In this document: piece after piece, positions 52,551-63,975 of the stretch
How the letters are laid out: each line of letters begins with the position of its first letter
Numbering within the stretch: position 1 is the stretch's first letter
NCBI GenBank assembly: GCA_963921825.1
Contig: OY997589.1
Span: 70,044,523 to 70,108,522, forward strand
Direction of reading: 5' to 3'
DNA length: 64,000 bases
DNA from: Erodium maritimum
Lineage: Eukaryota > Streptophyta > Magnoliopsida > Geraniales > Geraniaceae
The notes under the pieces: generated by a model
Seen by the model: only the letters and a program-made list of their open reading frames with translations
Databases searched by the model: none
What the model was told of the DNA's origin: nothing
Position numbers and translations under genes: made by a program

Positions 52551-53865
52551 ATGGCAATTAACGACCACCCCAAAAGCGATAGCGAGCCCATCGTTTTCGA
52601 CGCCTCCGTGGTGAAGCACCAGACCAGCATACCCCAACAGTTCGTATGGCCCGACAACGAGAGGCCGTCGGCGGAGGCGCCAGTGATCCACGTCCCCCTC
52701 ATTGACCTTAGTGGCTTCCTCTCCGGCGAAACTTCCGCCGTCAAGGAAGCCTCGAGGCTGGTGGGCGTGGCATGCCAGAAACACGGCTTCTTTCTGGTGG
52801 TGAACCACGGCGTCAGTGCCGAGCTCGTATCCGCCGCTCACCGCTACATGGACAGCTTCTTCGAACTTCCTCTGTCTCAGAAGCAGAGAGCTCTACGGAA
52901 AGCCGGCGAGCACTGCGGGTACTCGAGCAGCTTCACCGGCAGGTTCTCCGACAAGCTTCCTTGGAAGGAGACCCTCTCCTTCCGTCACTCAGACTCCCCC
53001 AACGTTGTCCACGATTACCTCATAACCAAAATGGGTCAAGATTTCAACCAATTCGGGTATACTAGATTCAACTCATTCTTTATTGTATTAAAATCTTTAA
53101 GTTCGTATTGATATTCTTTTATCTTTAAACAGGAGAGTTTACCAGGACTACTGCGACTCCATGAGCAAGCTTTCGCTAAGGATCATGGAGCTACTGGGGA
53201 TCAGCCTTGGCATCGGACGAGCGTATTTCGGGGACTTTTTTGAAGAAAATGATTCGATAATGAGGCTAAACAACTACCCTCCGTGCCAGAAACCGGACCA
53301 GACCCTTGGGACAGGCCCTCATTGTGATCCTACATCCTTAACAATTCTACACCAGGACCAAGTAGGTGGTCTCCAAGTGTTTGTGGACAATCAGTGGCGC
53401 TCCGTTTCCCCCATTACCAATGCCTTTGTGGTCAACATCGGCGACACATTAGTGGTAACCATATAATTAGTTGAGTTGGTGCTCTTATATGGTATCAGAG
53501 CTTACTATTTTACGGACAAATCAGTGTTCATAATCTAATCCGTCGTTTTTTTTAATCAGGCTCTTTCAAATAGAAGATACAAGAGCTGTTTACACCGGGC
53601 CGTGGTGAACAGCAAGACAGCAAGGAAATCACTGGCATTCTTCTTGTGTCCGAGGAAGGACAAGGTGGTGAGCCCACCGATGGCGCTGGTAGACGGGTCG
53701 TGCCCGCGGGTCTACCCGGATTTCACATGGGGTATGCTTCTTGAGTTCACACAGAAGCATTACCGGGCTGACATGAACACTCTACAAGTCTTCACTGAGT
53801 GGCTTCGAGAGAGGAACAATGTTGACAGTACTAACACCTCCACTACTGCTGCTCAATCTCATTAG
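52551..53865 (+). CDS. GA20ox: Gibberellin 20-oxidase
   Basis: This cytosolic 2-oxoglutarate/Fe(II) dioxygenase carries out the late oxidations at C-20 of gibberellin intermediates, a rate-setting step of gibberellin synthesis. Exons are 52551-53056, 53133-53454 and 53560-53865 (377 residues, the usual length), with canonical GT-AG introns. Motifs are WPDNERP near residue 30, the family signature LPWKETLSF (about 145-153), the iron ligands HCD (about 256-258) and the His of [10 protein letters not shown], and the 2-oxoglutarate-binding Arg/Ser pair in ARKSLAFFL. One departure: relatives have N-Y-Y-P-P-C-Q and this copy reads NNYPPCQKP. The ATG follows a C/T-rich leader. It looks intact. Intron positions match the family. 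Confidence 0.95.
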
Positions 53866-55159
53866 ACTGTCATTGGCCATAGTGATTCCATTTCTTTATG
53901 CAAATGTTAGTGATAAGATGTTGACATTGTCGATAAATCAACGTGTAGCGGAGTATGGTGGGGGAGGGGAGAAGATTGAATTGGATTTTTACTCAGACCG
54001 AAGAGGAAGACGATAAAAAAAACCGCAAATAAGTTGGAGGAACAGCTACTTGTGTTTTGTTGTGTTTATGATGTATATGGCTCATGCGATTATAACTAGC
54101 TTTATTCAGCGCAGCAGCAGTGAAGTATAAATTTTAAGAAGACAGACCAATAGATGTGTAATAAGTTAAATATTTGAACGATCTATCTCGGCCTTTACCA
54201 GTCCATGTACAAGTTATGGTGAAGGTAGATACCATGGGAGCAAAGGTGGGCCATACATATTCTCATCAACTTGTGCAATCTATTCAATATGTATCATGGA
54301 TAGCTTTTTTTTGGTGAGAGGCGGTAGTGAATAAAAATAGAAAAGTAATATTAAAACAATACTGTATAGTGTATACAAAAAAAAAATTAAAAACACATAA
54401 TTATACCAGAAAAAATAATATCCTGATTTATTCCACTTAAAGAATTATTAAGATCTTGATCCGTGGAATCCAAATTTTTTTTCTCTCGCAACTGAAGGGC
54501 AAACTCTAGGCCTAGCCATCTACCACTGCGATTATAGTGCTTTTTAGTCATATCCTTGTTGTAGATGACCTCGTTGACGTTGCAATTGCACTCCCTGGCG
54601 GCTCTGTCATGGCGTCACCAGTGCAGATTTATCCCTCGAAGCCTCTTTCGTCTCCTCTTGTGAATCCGCCTTTGAAGGCCCGGCGTAGGAGGACGTCGAA
54701 GCAACCTCTACACGAGATTCCCTCATCGCCTCCTTCTCCTCCGGCGCTATCTCTACAATTGCCACTGAAGCAGCCATCGTGGTCCTCATCTCCTTGGCCT
54801 CCACCGATGAATACGGACAATGTACAGGTTCGGTGCACCCATGTTTCCTATACCTCTTACAGATTGATCTAGCACTGGATCATACTATATCGGATCATCT
54901 TGCCTGAGCAACCCTCGCCATCTTTGAAGCTGGCGCGTCCATGCCCCTGGCCTCCACCGACTCAACTTCCTCGACCTCTCTCTCAATTCTGGATCAAGCT
55001 AATTGAGTGGTCTTTTTTATTTTCACTAATTTCGTTTTTGCATGGTCAAAAACTAGGGCGCAAAGAATCAAGGACTGGCCCTGGGAGGGGTCCCTAGAAG
55101 ATGTTTTGCCTCCCACCATCACAAATGCTATTGAGGTCTCTGATCTTCGGTACCTCCTT
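53866..55159. other. GA20ox 3' flank and unassigned sequence
   Basis: AT-rich sequence follows the stop. A C-rich block at 54600-54980 has open frames on both strands (plus strand reads proline-rich) but no recognised motif. It resembles captured or degenerate coding sequence. No polyadenylation site could be assigned. Confidence 0.4.
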
Positions 55160-55413
55160 TGTCACGCCCCAAATCCGGTTTTGACCGGACTCGAGACGTG
55201 AACTAAAAATAATAATAAATAAAAGCGACTTAAACGAAATAAATCTCCAATAATAGCTTAAACCGATCAATCCTGATAATAAGAGTCAAATACTCGAAAT
55301 TCCAACAAAAAAGTTTAATACAAAAGGAAAGTACGTCTCTAGACCATCCAACGAGGACTCTCGCTAAGCTTCCAAGCTCAGAGACATCCTCTAAATCAAA
55401 TCCCGCTCAAAAC

Positions 55414-55452
55414 CTGTAAAACAGTAAAAGAGGGGGGGTGAGCTTTCACTCA
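55414..55452 (-). promoter_or_regulatory. LTR4 hairpin plus putative splice acceptor
   Basis: On the minus strand TGAGT-GAAA-GCTCA (a stem with one possible G-U pair, GAAA loop) is followed by CCCCCC, a T-rich tract and TTACAG/G. Confidence 0.5.
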
Positions 55453-55984
55453 GTAGGAAAAAGTAGTAAAGGGAGTGAGCGATTGCTAACCACCACGGAT
55501 ACCCGTCCGATTATGGCATACTAGGAAGCGATAACACGAATCATTTAAACAAGTAACCTAAAGACAACGCTTGACCCCACTCGGGAACAACCCGTAAATC
55601 AAACTCGATATTGAACCGACACTCATACATTTCTTCTAAACTATGCCCTTAGCACCCGTCACCTAAACAATTCTCAATGGACAACAACCATGTTTATCTC
55701 ACAACTGACCACGCGTGCGAACTCACACGACAATACAATACTCAGATATAAACGTATTCAAAATCACAATCATAATTACATAGCAAACATAAGTAACCAC
55801 ATCAACCAAAACAGATCAACACACAGAGTAATATCATTAGCAACTACTTCCACTCTTAGTATCCTAGAGCAATGCGCCGACTTCCATATCCCGGCTCACC
55901 ATATCGTACCGAACTCGACATCGGCCTAGATATCTTCCCGAAACACACAACATCGGGGTACAACTCATAACATACCGGACCGGA

Positions 55985-56250
55985 ATCCTCCGTCGGTCGG
56001 GTATCTTCCCATAGCACGGAGCACAAATCACATCACACATACCATACTAGAAACTCAACCTCGACCTAGGTACCCTATATCGGAATCCTCTACGGTATAA
56101 ACATTACTCTGGAATACCATCCTCGGCTCTAAATATCCTGTACCGGAATCCTCTACAGCACAGATATCGCACCGGAACAAATCATCGGCCTAGATATCCT
56201 ATACCAGAATCCTATATGGTATAGATATCGTACCGGAACACCATCCGCAG
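55985..56250. repeat. Tandem repeat inside LTR4
   Basis: Imperfect units of about 60-70 bp are built on atatcctataccggaatcc, tctacggtatagatatcg and caccggaac. The array resumes at 57755-57810 after the inserted LTR. Confidence 0.7.
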
Positions 56251-56359
56251 CCCAGATATTGTAACATCCCGCCGTGCCAGACCCGGGCCCCACGCGCGAC
56301 GATGTTAGGTCTACAGCCCAATACACCCCAACCCCTCTGGTGTACTGTCCCCAGACAAA

Positions 56360-56452
56360 TACCAACCTAGGTTGTTGGTGAGACTTGAACCCAAGACCTC
56401 ACCCTTTATAGCATTTCCTTGAGTGATGCTATCACCGATTGAGCTGGACGAG
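56360..56452 (-). repeat. tRNA-derived (SINE-like) segment
   Basis: On the minus strand a box A-like CAGCTCAATCGGTGATAGC is followed 46 bases later by a box B-like GGGTTCAAGTC, the internal RNA polymerase III promoter layout of a tRNA. The anticodon arm does not fold well, so this is a tRNA-derived SINE head or relic rather than a working tRNA gene. Confidence 0.45.
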
Positions 56453-57462
56453 TCTTGTAACATGTAGGACGTGATTCACTAGTTAACTGATTTATCTGCT
56501 TTCGATACTTGGGAATTGTCGTGCTGGTAGATCGGCCTTGTCGAGTCATAGGTTGCGTGTGGATTAAATTGCATGTTATTGTTTGAGATGCCTGCCGTGT
56601 GAGTCGGTGTCGTTAGGGTTAATAGACAAGATTTAGTATATTCGTTGAGCATGTTGTTGATATGTATGGGCGAGTGTGCCGTGGTTGTGTTGATCTAAAC
56701 CCTTGGTTGTGTGATGGTCGGGTGAGTGATAGACCGACGTGACTGGTTGTGGTAAGATTGTTGGGCTTGGTAAGTCGTGCTTAATAAGTCGTGCTTAATT
56801 ATGACATTTGTAATATTATCTTGATGTGTGTCCTGGAGTTGTTTCCGGTATGGTACCTATGACCGAGGGGGTACGCCGGTGAAGGGTAGTACCTAGGCCG
56901 GCGGTGTGGTCTCATGTATACGCGGTCCCCCGGGTAGTGGTTCCGGTACGATAGCCTGCATCGAGGGGGTAATCCGATGTGGGACGTCTAGGCCGACGGT
57001 TACGTGTTTTGTGCTTTGCCCGAAGGAGTTCCGAAAAAGTTGTCTTACCTATCCTTTGCCCGAAGGAGTTCCGGGAAAGAGGTCTAGGCCGATGGAGATT
57101 CCGGTATGACTATTTGAGATTGCGCCTCGGTTGTTCGACGGGAAGATATCTAGGCCGATGATGTGTGTTCCGGTACGATATGATGGTGTCGGGCTGTGGA
57201 CAGCCGACCGAGTAGGGGACTGCAGTACGGGACGTGTTTGTGCTTTTACAGTTTACTTTATGTTGATGACTTGTTAATTGGTGTGCTGGTTGCTGTTTGT
57301 GTTGTTTGGGTGTTTGTGGTTGTAAGTGTGGTCCAGTTTTGAGTGGAGGATTGTGGTTACGAGTTCCGTTGGAAATTAGTTGTGTGTTGTACTAGTATGC
57401 CCTAATTGGACGGTTACCCGTGGTGGTGAGCTCTTGCTTATAACCTTAACTACTTTTCCTAC

Positions 57463-57499
57463 TAAGCGAAAGCTCACCCCTTACTTTGTTGTTTTTCAG
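57463..57499 (+). promoter_or_regulatory. LTR5 hairpin plus putative splice acceptor
   Basis: TAAGC-GAAA-GCTCA (one mismatch, GAAA loop) is followed by CCCC, a T-rich tract and TTTTCAG/G. Confidence 0.5.
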
Positions 57500-58027
57500 G
57501 TTTTAAGCGGAAGTGTACTAGCCGGATGCTCGATGCTTGGGAGCGTACGAGGGTCCTAGGCTAGAGAGTGTAGAGACGTACCGTTTTATTTTGAACTGTG
57601 TTACGGTTGGTTTTTACCGAGCTGTGACTCGTGTTGTTGTTAAAAGTTTTTAAAAATAAGAGATTGAGACTAATTGGCTTTATTTTCGTACAAAATTATT
57701 ATTGTTTCAGTTCACGTCTCGAGTCCGGTCAAAACAGGATTTGGGGCGTGACATACATCCTATACCGGAATCCTCCACGGTATAGATATCGGCCCGGAAC
57801 ACCATCCTCAAACATATCATACCAAACATATCATACCAGCATATCATACCAAACACACCACATCGGTCTATCATTCACCCGATCATATCACAAGACAATA
57901 CTTCACACTAACATTCACCACGTTCTCATAGCATATCGTGATCCTTAATTTAGCAACGGAACATACCACATATCAAACATTACAAACTACTAATCATAAA
58001 CAAGCGCAACCAACACACAATCCTACG

Positions 58028-58971
58028 TGTCACGCCCCGAATTCGGTAGAACCGAGCCCGGAACGGGAACGGTGAAACAATAAAACAATTTTCGAACCTT
58101 TTAATAAACCGCTTAAAATCACCACTTGGAGTTAATCAAAATAATATTTTACAACTGAAAAGCGTCCAAAACAAGCGGATAATAACCAACATGTACGTCG
58201 CTAGACTCCCAAAAACCCGGACTCCCGCTCCTAGCTCTTCAAGCTTCGAGAGTTCCCTTAGTCCGCCTCGCGACCAGTACCTGTAGGAAAAGCAGCTAGG
58301 GGTGAGTGTTTCGCTCACCACAACGGATACTAGACAGACTATGACATACTAGCAGAAATGTCGGAAACACCAACAACAAACCAGAACACCATGGACTACT
58401 ATCCCAAACTCAAATGACCCGACTGTCACACGAAAACTGTTACTTTCCCCAACCAATCTAAACACACGTACACGTAATGTAGACCCGACACAGCGGTTAC
58501 GACCTCAACCAGAAACGCAAATAACGACCACGCAACACCCAAGATCACAAAGGATCGCACACAACAATCAAGATCACAAAGGATCACACTCCAGCTACTC
58601 AGTGCCGTTTGCTAACCGGCTGGGCTTGAGCCTGCCCCACGCAACTTTCCCCGACACTCAGTCGGGCCAGGCGGTCGACCTGTTAGCGATATATACAGCA
58701 ATACTTTTCTGATACTTTTCCGATAGCTGGTCGGAAGGGGAACAAAACGTCACTCGGTTGACTTTTACTACAAAAAATCAACTTTTTCCGAATTGGTCAA
58801 AAAGTTGCCCTGCGTCCCCCAGAACTCACTTTGGTCGATATCGGGGTAAACTTAAGTCCGATATGACCCTCGGGGTCAAATTTAGGTTCATTTAGGTGTC
58901 TGTCCCAAAATTTTAAATTTTCCTGTTTTTTCCGCCGATTTGACCGGCGTTGACCGGGAGCAGTTCTTACA
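58028..58971 (-). repeat. Chromovirus 3' LTR
   Basis: A 944-bp LTR. Its first bases on the plus strand, TGTCACGCCCCGAATTCGG, recur at 63977. It contains the hairpin/acceptor block (58281-58317) shared with LTR1-5. Confidence 0.9.
58281..58317 (-). promoter_or_regulatory. Chromovirus LTR hairpin plus putative splice acceptor
   Basis: On the minus strand a TGAG...CTCA stem with a CGAAACA loop is followed by CCCCTAGCTGC, TTTTCC and TACAG/G. The loop is larger than in the long LTRs. No donor was identified inside this LTR. Confidence 0.45.
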
Positions 58972-59006
58972 ATCTACCCCCGTTAAAGGAATTTCGTCCG
59001 CGAAAT

Positions 59007-59800
59007 TTAAAACAGACGTACCTCAGGAGTCGAACAGATCGGGGTACTTCGCGCGAACCTCGTCCTCGCGCTCCCAAGTCGACTCCGCCCCGTGGTGTTA
59101 CCATTGCACCCGTACCAGGCGGATAACCTTGCCACGCAGGACCTGCTCCCGTGTGTCCATGATTCGAACCGGCTGCTCCTCATAAGAGACATCGTCAGCC
59201 ACCTCGATATCTTCCCACTCAATGACGTGGGAGGGGTCCACATTGTACTTCCGCAACTGGGACACGTGGAAGACGTTATGAACATCCCAAGTTGCGGTGG
59301 TAATGCCAGACGATATGCCACTACTCCCACTCTGCTCAAGATCTCGAAAGGGCCGATGTACCGCGGGGCTAACTTGCCTCTGCCGCGGCTGAACCGTACC
59401 AGTCCATTCCTCGGGCTCACCTTCAGGAACACGTGGTTACTGACTGCGAACTCAAGAGGTCGGCATCGTCTATCAGTGTATCTCTTCTGCCGACTCTGTG
59501 CGGTCTTCAACCGCTCGCGTATTAGCGCGACCCTCTCTGTCGTCTCTCGGACGAACTCTGGACCCAGTAAACTCTCATTCCTCACTTCCGCCCAGCACAT
59601 GGGCGATCGACACGGCCTACCATACAGCGCTTCGAACGGTGCCATCCCGATACTGGCTTGAAAGTTGTTGTTGTACGCGAAATCGGCTAACGGTAGGTGG
59701 TCTTCCCAAGACCCCCTAAAGTCTAGCACACATGCCCGAAGCATGTCAAAATATGAATCGTGCGCTCTGACTGGCCGTCTGTCTGGGGATGGTGTGTTGT
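59007..59800 (-). pseudogene. Chromovirus integrase C-terminus and chromodomain-like end
   Basis: 59744-59007 reads LPLADFAYNNNFQASIGMAP, ALYGRPCRSPMCW, FLKVSPRNGLVRFSRGRGKL, then the GPY-type APRYIGPFEILSRVG. After a frame change near 59.29 kb the sequence gives YEEQPVRIMDTREQVLRGK, VQWYHRGAESTW and EREDEVRAKYPDLF, the chromodomain-type tail of plant chromoviruses. Frameshifts separate it from the integrase core at about 59.75-59.83 kb. Confidence 0.85.
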
Positions 59801-59830
59801 ACTAAGTAGAACCTTTGTCCCCAACGCGGT

Positions 59831-60676
59831 CTACTGACTCGGCCAAAATCTGGATGTGAAACGAGGATCCCTATCAGACACTATCGACACAGGGACTCCA
59901 TGGAGACGCACTATCTCCTGAATGTACAGGCTGCTCAACTTGTCGACCGGATCAGTCATCCTCATGGCCAGGAAATGGGCCAATTTGGTCAACCGATCGA
60001 CTACCACCCACACCGCATCATGTCCCCTCGGCGATCTCGGCAATCCACTCACGAAGTCTATCGTGACGTGCTCCCACTTCCACTGGGCAATCGGCAGTGG
60101 CTGCAATAATCCGGCAGGACGCTGATGTTCGGCTTTCACCTGCTGACAGGTGAGACATCTCGATACAAATTCCACGGCTGCTCTCCGCATCCCGCTCCAC
60201 CAGAAGTGCCGCCTGATGTCGTGGTACATCTTGGTGCTACCCGGGTGCACTGTAAGACGCGAATGATGTGACTCTCGCAACACGTCGTCTCTACAGTTGC
60301 CCGGCACGGATAACCCTCCTCGATATCGTAACCCCCAATCAGCACTGAGTTTCGAGCCTTCCGCATCGACACCGCTGATGACCCTCTCTCGGATTTCTGA
60401 CGTCTCGACGTACTCCGACTGCGCCTCCAACACTCGGGCAAGTAGTGAGGGCTGAGCCACCAATGAGCACGTGGCCACGCCACCAGTAACCTCCTCTAGC
60501 TCAAGCCCGAACGTGCCCAGTTCCCCCATCATGTCCCACTCTCGAACTGATATGCTAGCAAGACTCGGAACCGACTTCCTACTCAGGATGTCGGCAACCA
60601 CGTTCGCCTTACCCGGATGGTAGTGTAGCTCAAAGTCGTACTCCTCAAGTAGCTCCATCCATCGCCGCTGGTGCAT
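59831..60676 (-). pseudogene. Chromovirus RNase H end and integrase core
   Basis: [22 protein letters not shown] is the end of RNase H. The integrase zinc-binding HHCC ([20 protein letters not shown] to [11 protein letters not shown]) and catalytic core ([23 protein letters not shown]) follow. The frame stops after FWPSQ. The third catalytic residue lies in the broken stretch 59.75-59.83 kb. Confidence 0.9.
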
Positions 60677-60699
60677 GTTCAGGTCTCGTTGGGAAAAGA

Positions 60700-61450
60700 T
60701 GTACTTGATGCTCTTGTGATCCGAGAAGACCTAAAATCGCTCGCCATACAGATAATACCTCCAGCCCTTTAGCGCGAACACGACTGCCGCTAATTCCAAG
60801 TCATGGGTAGGATAGTTGCGCTCGTGTGTCATCAACTGCCTGGAGCCATAAGCAACCAGTCTACCCAACTACATCAGTACACAGCCCAGTCCTTCCCCAG
60901 ACGCGTCGCAACAGACCTCATACCCGACCGCTCGCTCTGGCACTATCAGTACTGGGGCGGTAGTCAGACGAGTCTTCAGCTCCGTGAACGCACGTTCACA
61001 ATCCTCTGTCCACACAAACCCAACTCCCTTGCGCGTCAAAAGAGTCATAGGCGCGGCTAGCTGCGCAAAGTCCTGGACGAATCGCTGATAACACCCAGCC
61101 AACCCCTAAAAGCTGCGGATCTCGAAGATGCTCGTGGGCCGCGCCCACTTCGAAACCGCGTCGATCTTCGCCGGATCGACCAGTATACCGTCACAAGATA
61201 CAATGTGACCGAGGAATTTCACCTCAGCGAGCCAAAACTCGCATTTCTTCAGGTTGGCGTATAGCTGATGTGTGCGCAGCAGGGTCAAAACAGCCCTCAG
61301 ATGCTCCTCATGTGCCGCCTCGTTCTGCGAGTAGATCAAGATGTCGTCTACAAACACCACCACAAATTGATCTAAGAACGGCCGGAATATACTGTTCATC
61401 AGATCCATGAATGTTGCAGGTGCGTTCGTAAGTCCAAAATGCATCACCAA
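60700..61450 (-). pseudogene. Chromovirus reverse transcriptase C-half and RNase H
   Basis: 61450-61106 reads [15 protein letters not shown], the catalytic FVDD ([12 protein letters not shown]) and [19 protein letters not shown]. In-frame stops separate it from LAGCYQRFVQDFAQLAAPM, FVWTEDCERAFTELK and CDASGEGLGCVLM (RNase H), and from VAYGSRQL-type residues further on. Two to three stops in this stretch. Confidence 0.88.
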
Positions 61451-61454
61451 GAAC

Positions 61455-62124
61455 TCGTAATGCCCATAGCGTGTCCGGAATGCAGTTTTTGCGACGTCCC
61501 CCTCTCGGACTCGGAATTGGTAATATCCGGATCACAGGTCGTTCTTCGAGAAGCATGTCGACCCTCTCACTGGTCGAACAAGTCGTCAATTCTCGGTATC
61601 GGTTATCGGTTCTTCACCGTAACCCGGTTCAGCTTCCGGTAGTCTATACACATCCGAAGCTCTCCACGCTTCTTCTTCACGAATAGTGTTGGTGCTCCCC
61701 ACGGCGATGTGCTAGGCCGGATAAACCCCTTCTCCCGAAGCTCCTCGAGCTGACGCTTCAGCTCGGTCAACTCTGATGGCGCGAACCTGTAAGGCGCCAT
61801 CGATATCGGTGTCGATCCCGGCCTCAGGTCTATTCCAAACTCCAACTCACGAACTGGTGGCAATCCGCTCAACTCCTCCGGAAGGACCTCGGGACACTCG
61901 CACACCACTCGCGGTACCTCGCGGCTCTGCACGGCCGATACTTTTTCCACTGCGGACAATGCCGACAGGAGAACTCCGCTCCTACTACCCAGAATACACG
62001 AAACTTTCGTGTTGCCTGTTGACACCGTCACTCGTCGCGTGTAACAGTCGATATTGGCTCGGTACTTCGCCAGCCAAACCATTCCCAGGATCACGTCAAA
62101 GGCTGTCATTTCGTAAGTATCCAT
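61455..62124 (-). pseudogene. Chromovirus protease end and reverse transcriptase N-half
   Basis: [19 protein letters not shown] ends the protease. The linker ([20 protein letters not shown]) and reverse transcriptase start ([56 protein letters not shown]) follow. A frameshift near 61.6 kb precedes the next motifs. Confidence 0.88.
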
Positions 62125-62292
62125 CCCACGGATACACGCACAAGCTCAGTCGCTGCCGAACCTCACGGACCCTCGCAGTCTCTCTAAGACCTCGCTCCAC
62201 TACCACCGTTGTGCCCACCAACTCCGAACATACCCGAAACCTCGGGGTGATCCAGCATCAGGGCTCTTGAGCCCTCTCTCGAACCTCCCGCA

Positions 62293-62568
62293 TCAATTCG
62301 CTTCTCTAACTTCGCAGGCACGACAGACCCTAGTCAACACCACACCACCACCAACCGGCTTGTCCAGACGCGGCGGTGGACTCAACGGCTCTAAACTCAA
62401 CCCCAACATCTCAGCACAACTTGACGAAGCAAACGAGTGTGATGCCCCGGTATCCAATAAAAATGACGCCCAAATCAGAGACCGAACAACCACTCCATTA
62501 GTCACACCGACAAGGTATAACACAACCCTCACATGATCCTCTATGCATTTACTTATAACTTTCCGCAA
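62293..62568 (-). pseudogene. Chromovirus protease
   Basis: The aspartic protease active site reads FLLDTGASHSFASSS. The open frame starts near 62568 and is followed by a frame break at 62.29 kb. No zinc knuckle or gag sequence was found upstream. Confidence 0.82.
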
Positions 62569-62769
62569 CCAAACCAGTATTCGCTACTCGTCCCCTTCGG
62601 GAAAAGTAGTAAAGGGGATGAGCGTTCTGCTCACCTCCACGAACACCCGTTCGATTATGGCATACTAGTAAAGCACTAACGACTTACCAATCTAACCAGG
62701 GCAAACCACTACCTCAAAACCTGATACCAAAACGTCACACTGCTCACGCTATCAATACCTCAAATACTC

Positions 62770-63100
62770 GCTCACGTAAGGGAAACCTCTAATGAGAATC
62801 ATATTCTCAACTCCGCAAGCCATTATTGCTCACAACCTCAATACCCCAATTACTCGATCACGTAAGGAAACCTCAAACGGGGATCATGCTCTCAACTCAA
62901 CAAACCACTATTGCTCACAACCTCAATACCCCAATAACCCGGTCACGTAGGGAAACCTCAAACGGGGATCATGTTCTCAACTCAGCAAACCACTATTGCT
63001 CACAACCTCAATACCCCAATTACCCGATCACGTAGGGAAACCTCAAACGGGGATCATGTTCTCAACTCCGCAAGCCACTATTGCTCACAACCTCAATACG
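62770..63100. repeat. 86-bp tandem repeat, about four copies
   Basis: The unit includes ggaaacctcaaacggggatc, ctcaactc, gcaaaccactattgctcac and aacctcaataccccaatt. Copies start near 62773, 62859, 62944 and 63030. Confidence 0.85.
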
Positions 63101-63448
63101 ACCCGACACAATTGTGAACAAAGCTATGACATAACAACACACAAACTGCACATCCAAGACGGTGGAACAAGGCAGGAATCACGGATCCGTGACAGACCCC
63201 GTCACGGTTGGGGTCACGGAGCCGTGACGAAGGTCCAAAACTCGCCAAAACGCGCTGGTCCGTCACGGATCCGTGACAGGGTCCGTGATGCTCGCGCATG
63301 CCTGTTTTCCAAATTCGTTTTAGACTCGATCTTTACCCTTTTTACACTAAAATCAACCTTAAGGGCCACACACGTTCAATCACCAATTTAACATACACAC
63401 GCACAACAATTCACAGACAAAATTCAAGTCACCCAACCTCAATCACAA

Positions 63449-63622
63449 GCCGACAAGGCCAACCAATTTCAAAACACGCCCACCGGGCCAACCAACTTAA
63501 ACACACGCCCACATGGCCAACCAATTTTAAAACACGCCCACAGGGCCAACCAATTTTAAAACACGTCCACTGGGCCAGCCAATTTTAAAACACGCCCACC
63601 GGGCCAACCAATTTTAAAACTT
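63449..63622. repeat. 29-bp tandem repeat, about six copies
   Basis: Unit: aaacacgcccaccgggcc followed by aaccaatttt, with small differences. Confidence 0.85.
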
Positions 63623-63962
63623 TCTCCTTTTTATCATAAAATCCCATTTTTGACATCACGTAGTTACAACCCGGTCCAGGCGTCCCCAAACTAATTGTAC
63701 CCACTTGATATCAGCACCGTCACGCTTGACTACAGGGGCGCCCCTGAGTCGAGTCGCGACAGCTTAAAAACGTTTCACGCAGCAACACAAAATCAATATG
63801 CCAATAGTAACAGTACTGCACATACACACAACAACAACCAAGACTTAGGACACTACGGGTCTACACACGGTTTCGACTTGCGAAACCAACGCACGACGGG
63901 ACTTTTAAAAACTCAACTCTCCCCACCTAATTGACGTACAGTCCAAGGTGTGAAACCTCGAG

Positions 63963-63975
63963 CTCTGATACCAAA
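63963..63975 (-). other. Chromovirus primer-binding site
   Basis: On the minus strand TTTGGTATCAGAGCT lies one or two bases inside the 5' LTR; initiator-Met tRNA type. Confidence 0.85.

Larger units (their letters stand above)
56269..57752 (+). mobile_element. Plus-strand LTR fragment (LTR5) inside LTR4
   Basis: It ends AGGATTTGGGGCGTGACA at 57752. From about 56449 it matches LTR2 (gtaacatgtagg, gtgattcactag, tacttgggaatt). The left part begins TGTAACATCCCGCC, similar to LTR starts of this family, but includes a tRNA-like segment and may be a separate insertion. No clean target duplication was found. Confidence 0.55.
55160..58027 (-). mobile_element. Long LTR in minus orientation (LTR4), interrupted
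   Basis: On the minus strand it ends CCGGATTTGGGGCGTGACA (plus strand starts TGTCACGCCCC at 55160), as in LTR1-3. It contains the hairpin/acceptor block (55414-55452) and tandem 'tataccggaatcctctacgg' units (about 55985-56250, resuming at 57765-57800). A plus-strand LTR fragment (about 56269-57752) splits it. The chromovirus LTR starts at 58028. Its beginning is not in the visible part. Confidence 0.65.
62570..63960. other. Gag position replaced by LTR-like and tandem-repeat sequence
   Basis: No gag or zinc knuckle on either strand. 62580-62680 resembles the hairpin block of the LTR family (minus strand TGAGC-AGAAC-GCTCA, then a pyrimidine tract, without CAG). An 86-bp tandem repeat (62770-63100), 'gtcacggatccgtgac' palindromes (about 63178-63190 and 63264-63280) and a 29-bp tandem repeat (63449-63622) follow. 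Confidence 0.6.

Noticed and set aside
54537-54872. 111-codon proline-rich open frame after GA20ox
   Set aside because: No start context, homologous pattern or splice structure recognised; antisense frames are also open.
56360-56452. Possible functional tRNA gene on the minus strand
   Set aside because: Box A and B spacing is tRNA-like, but no acceptable anticodon and acceptor stems could be formed. Called a SINE-like relic instead.
62770-63100. CRISPR-like array
   Set aside because: The 86-bp units are repeated in full without unique spacers, in plant retroelement context. It is an ordinary tandem repeat.
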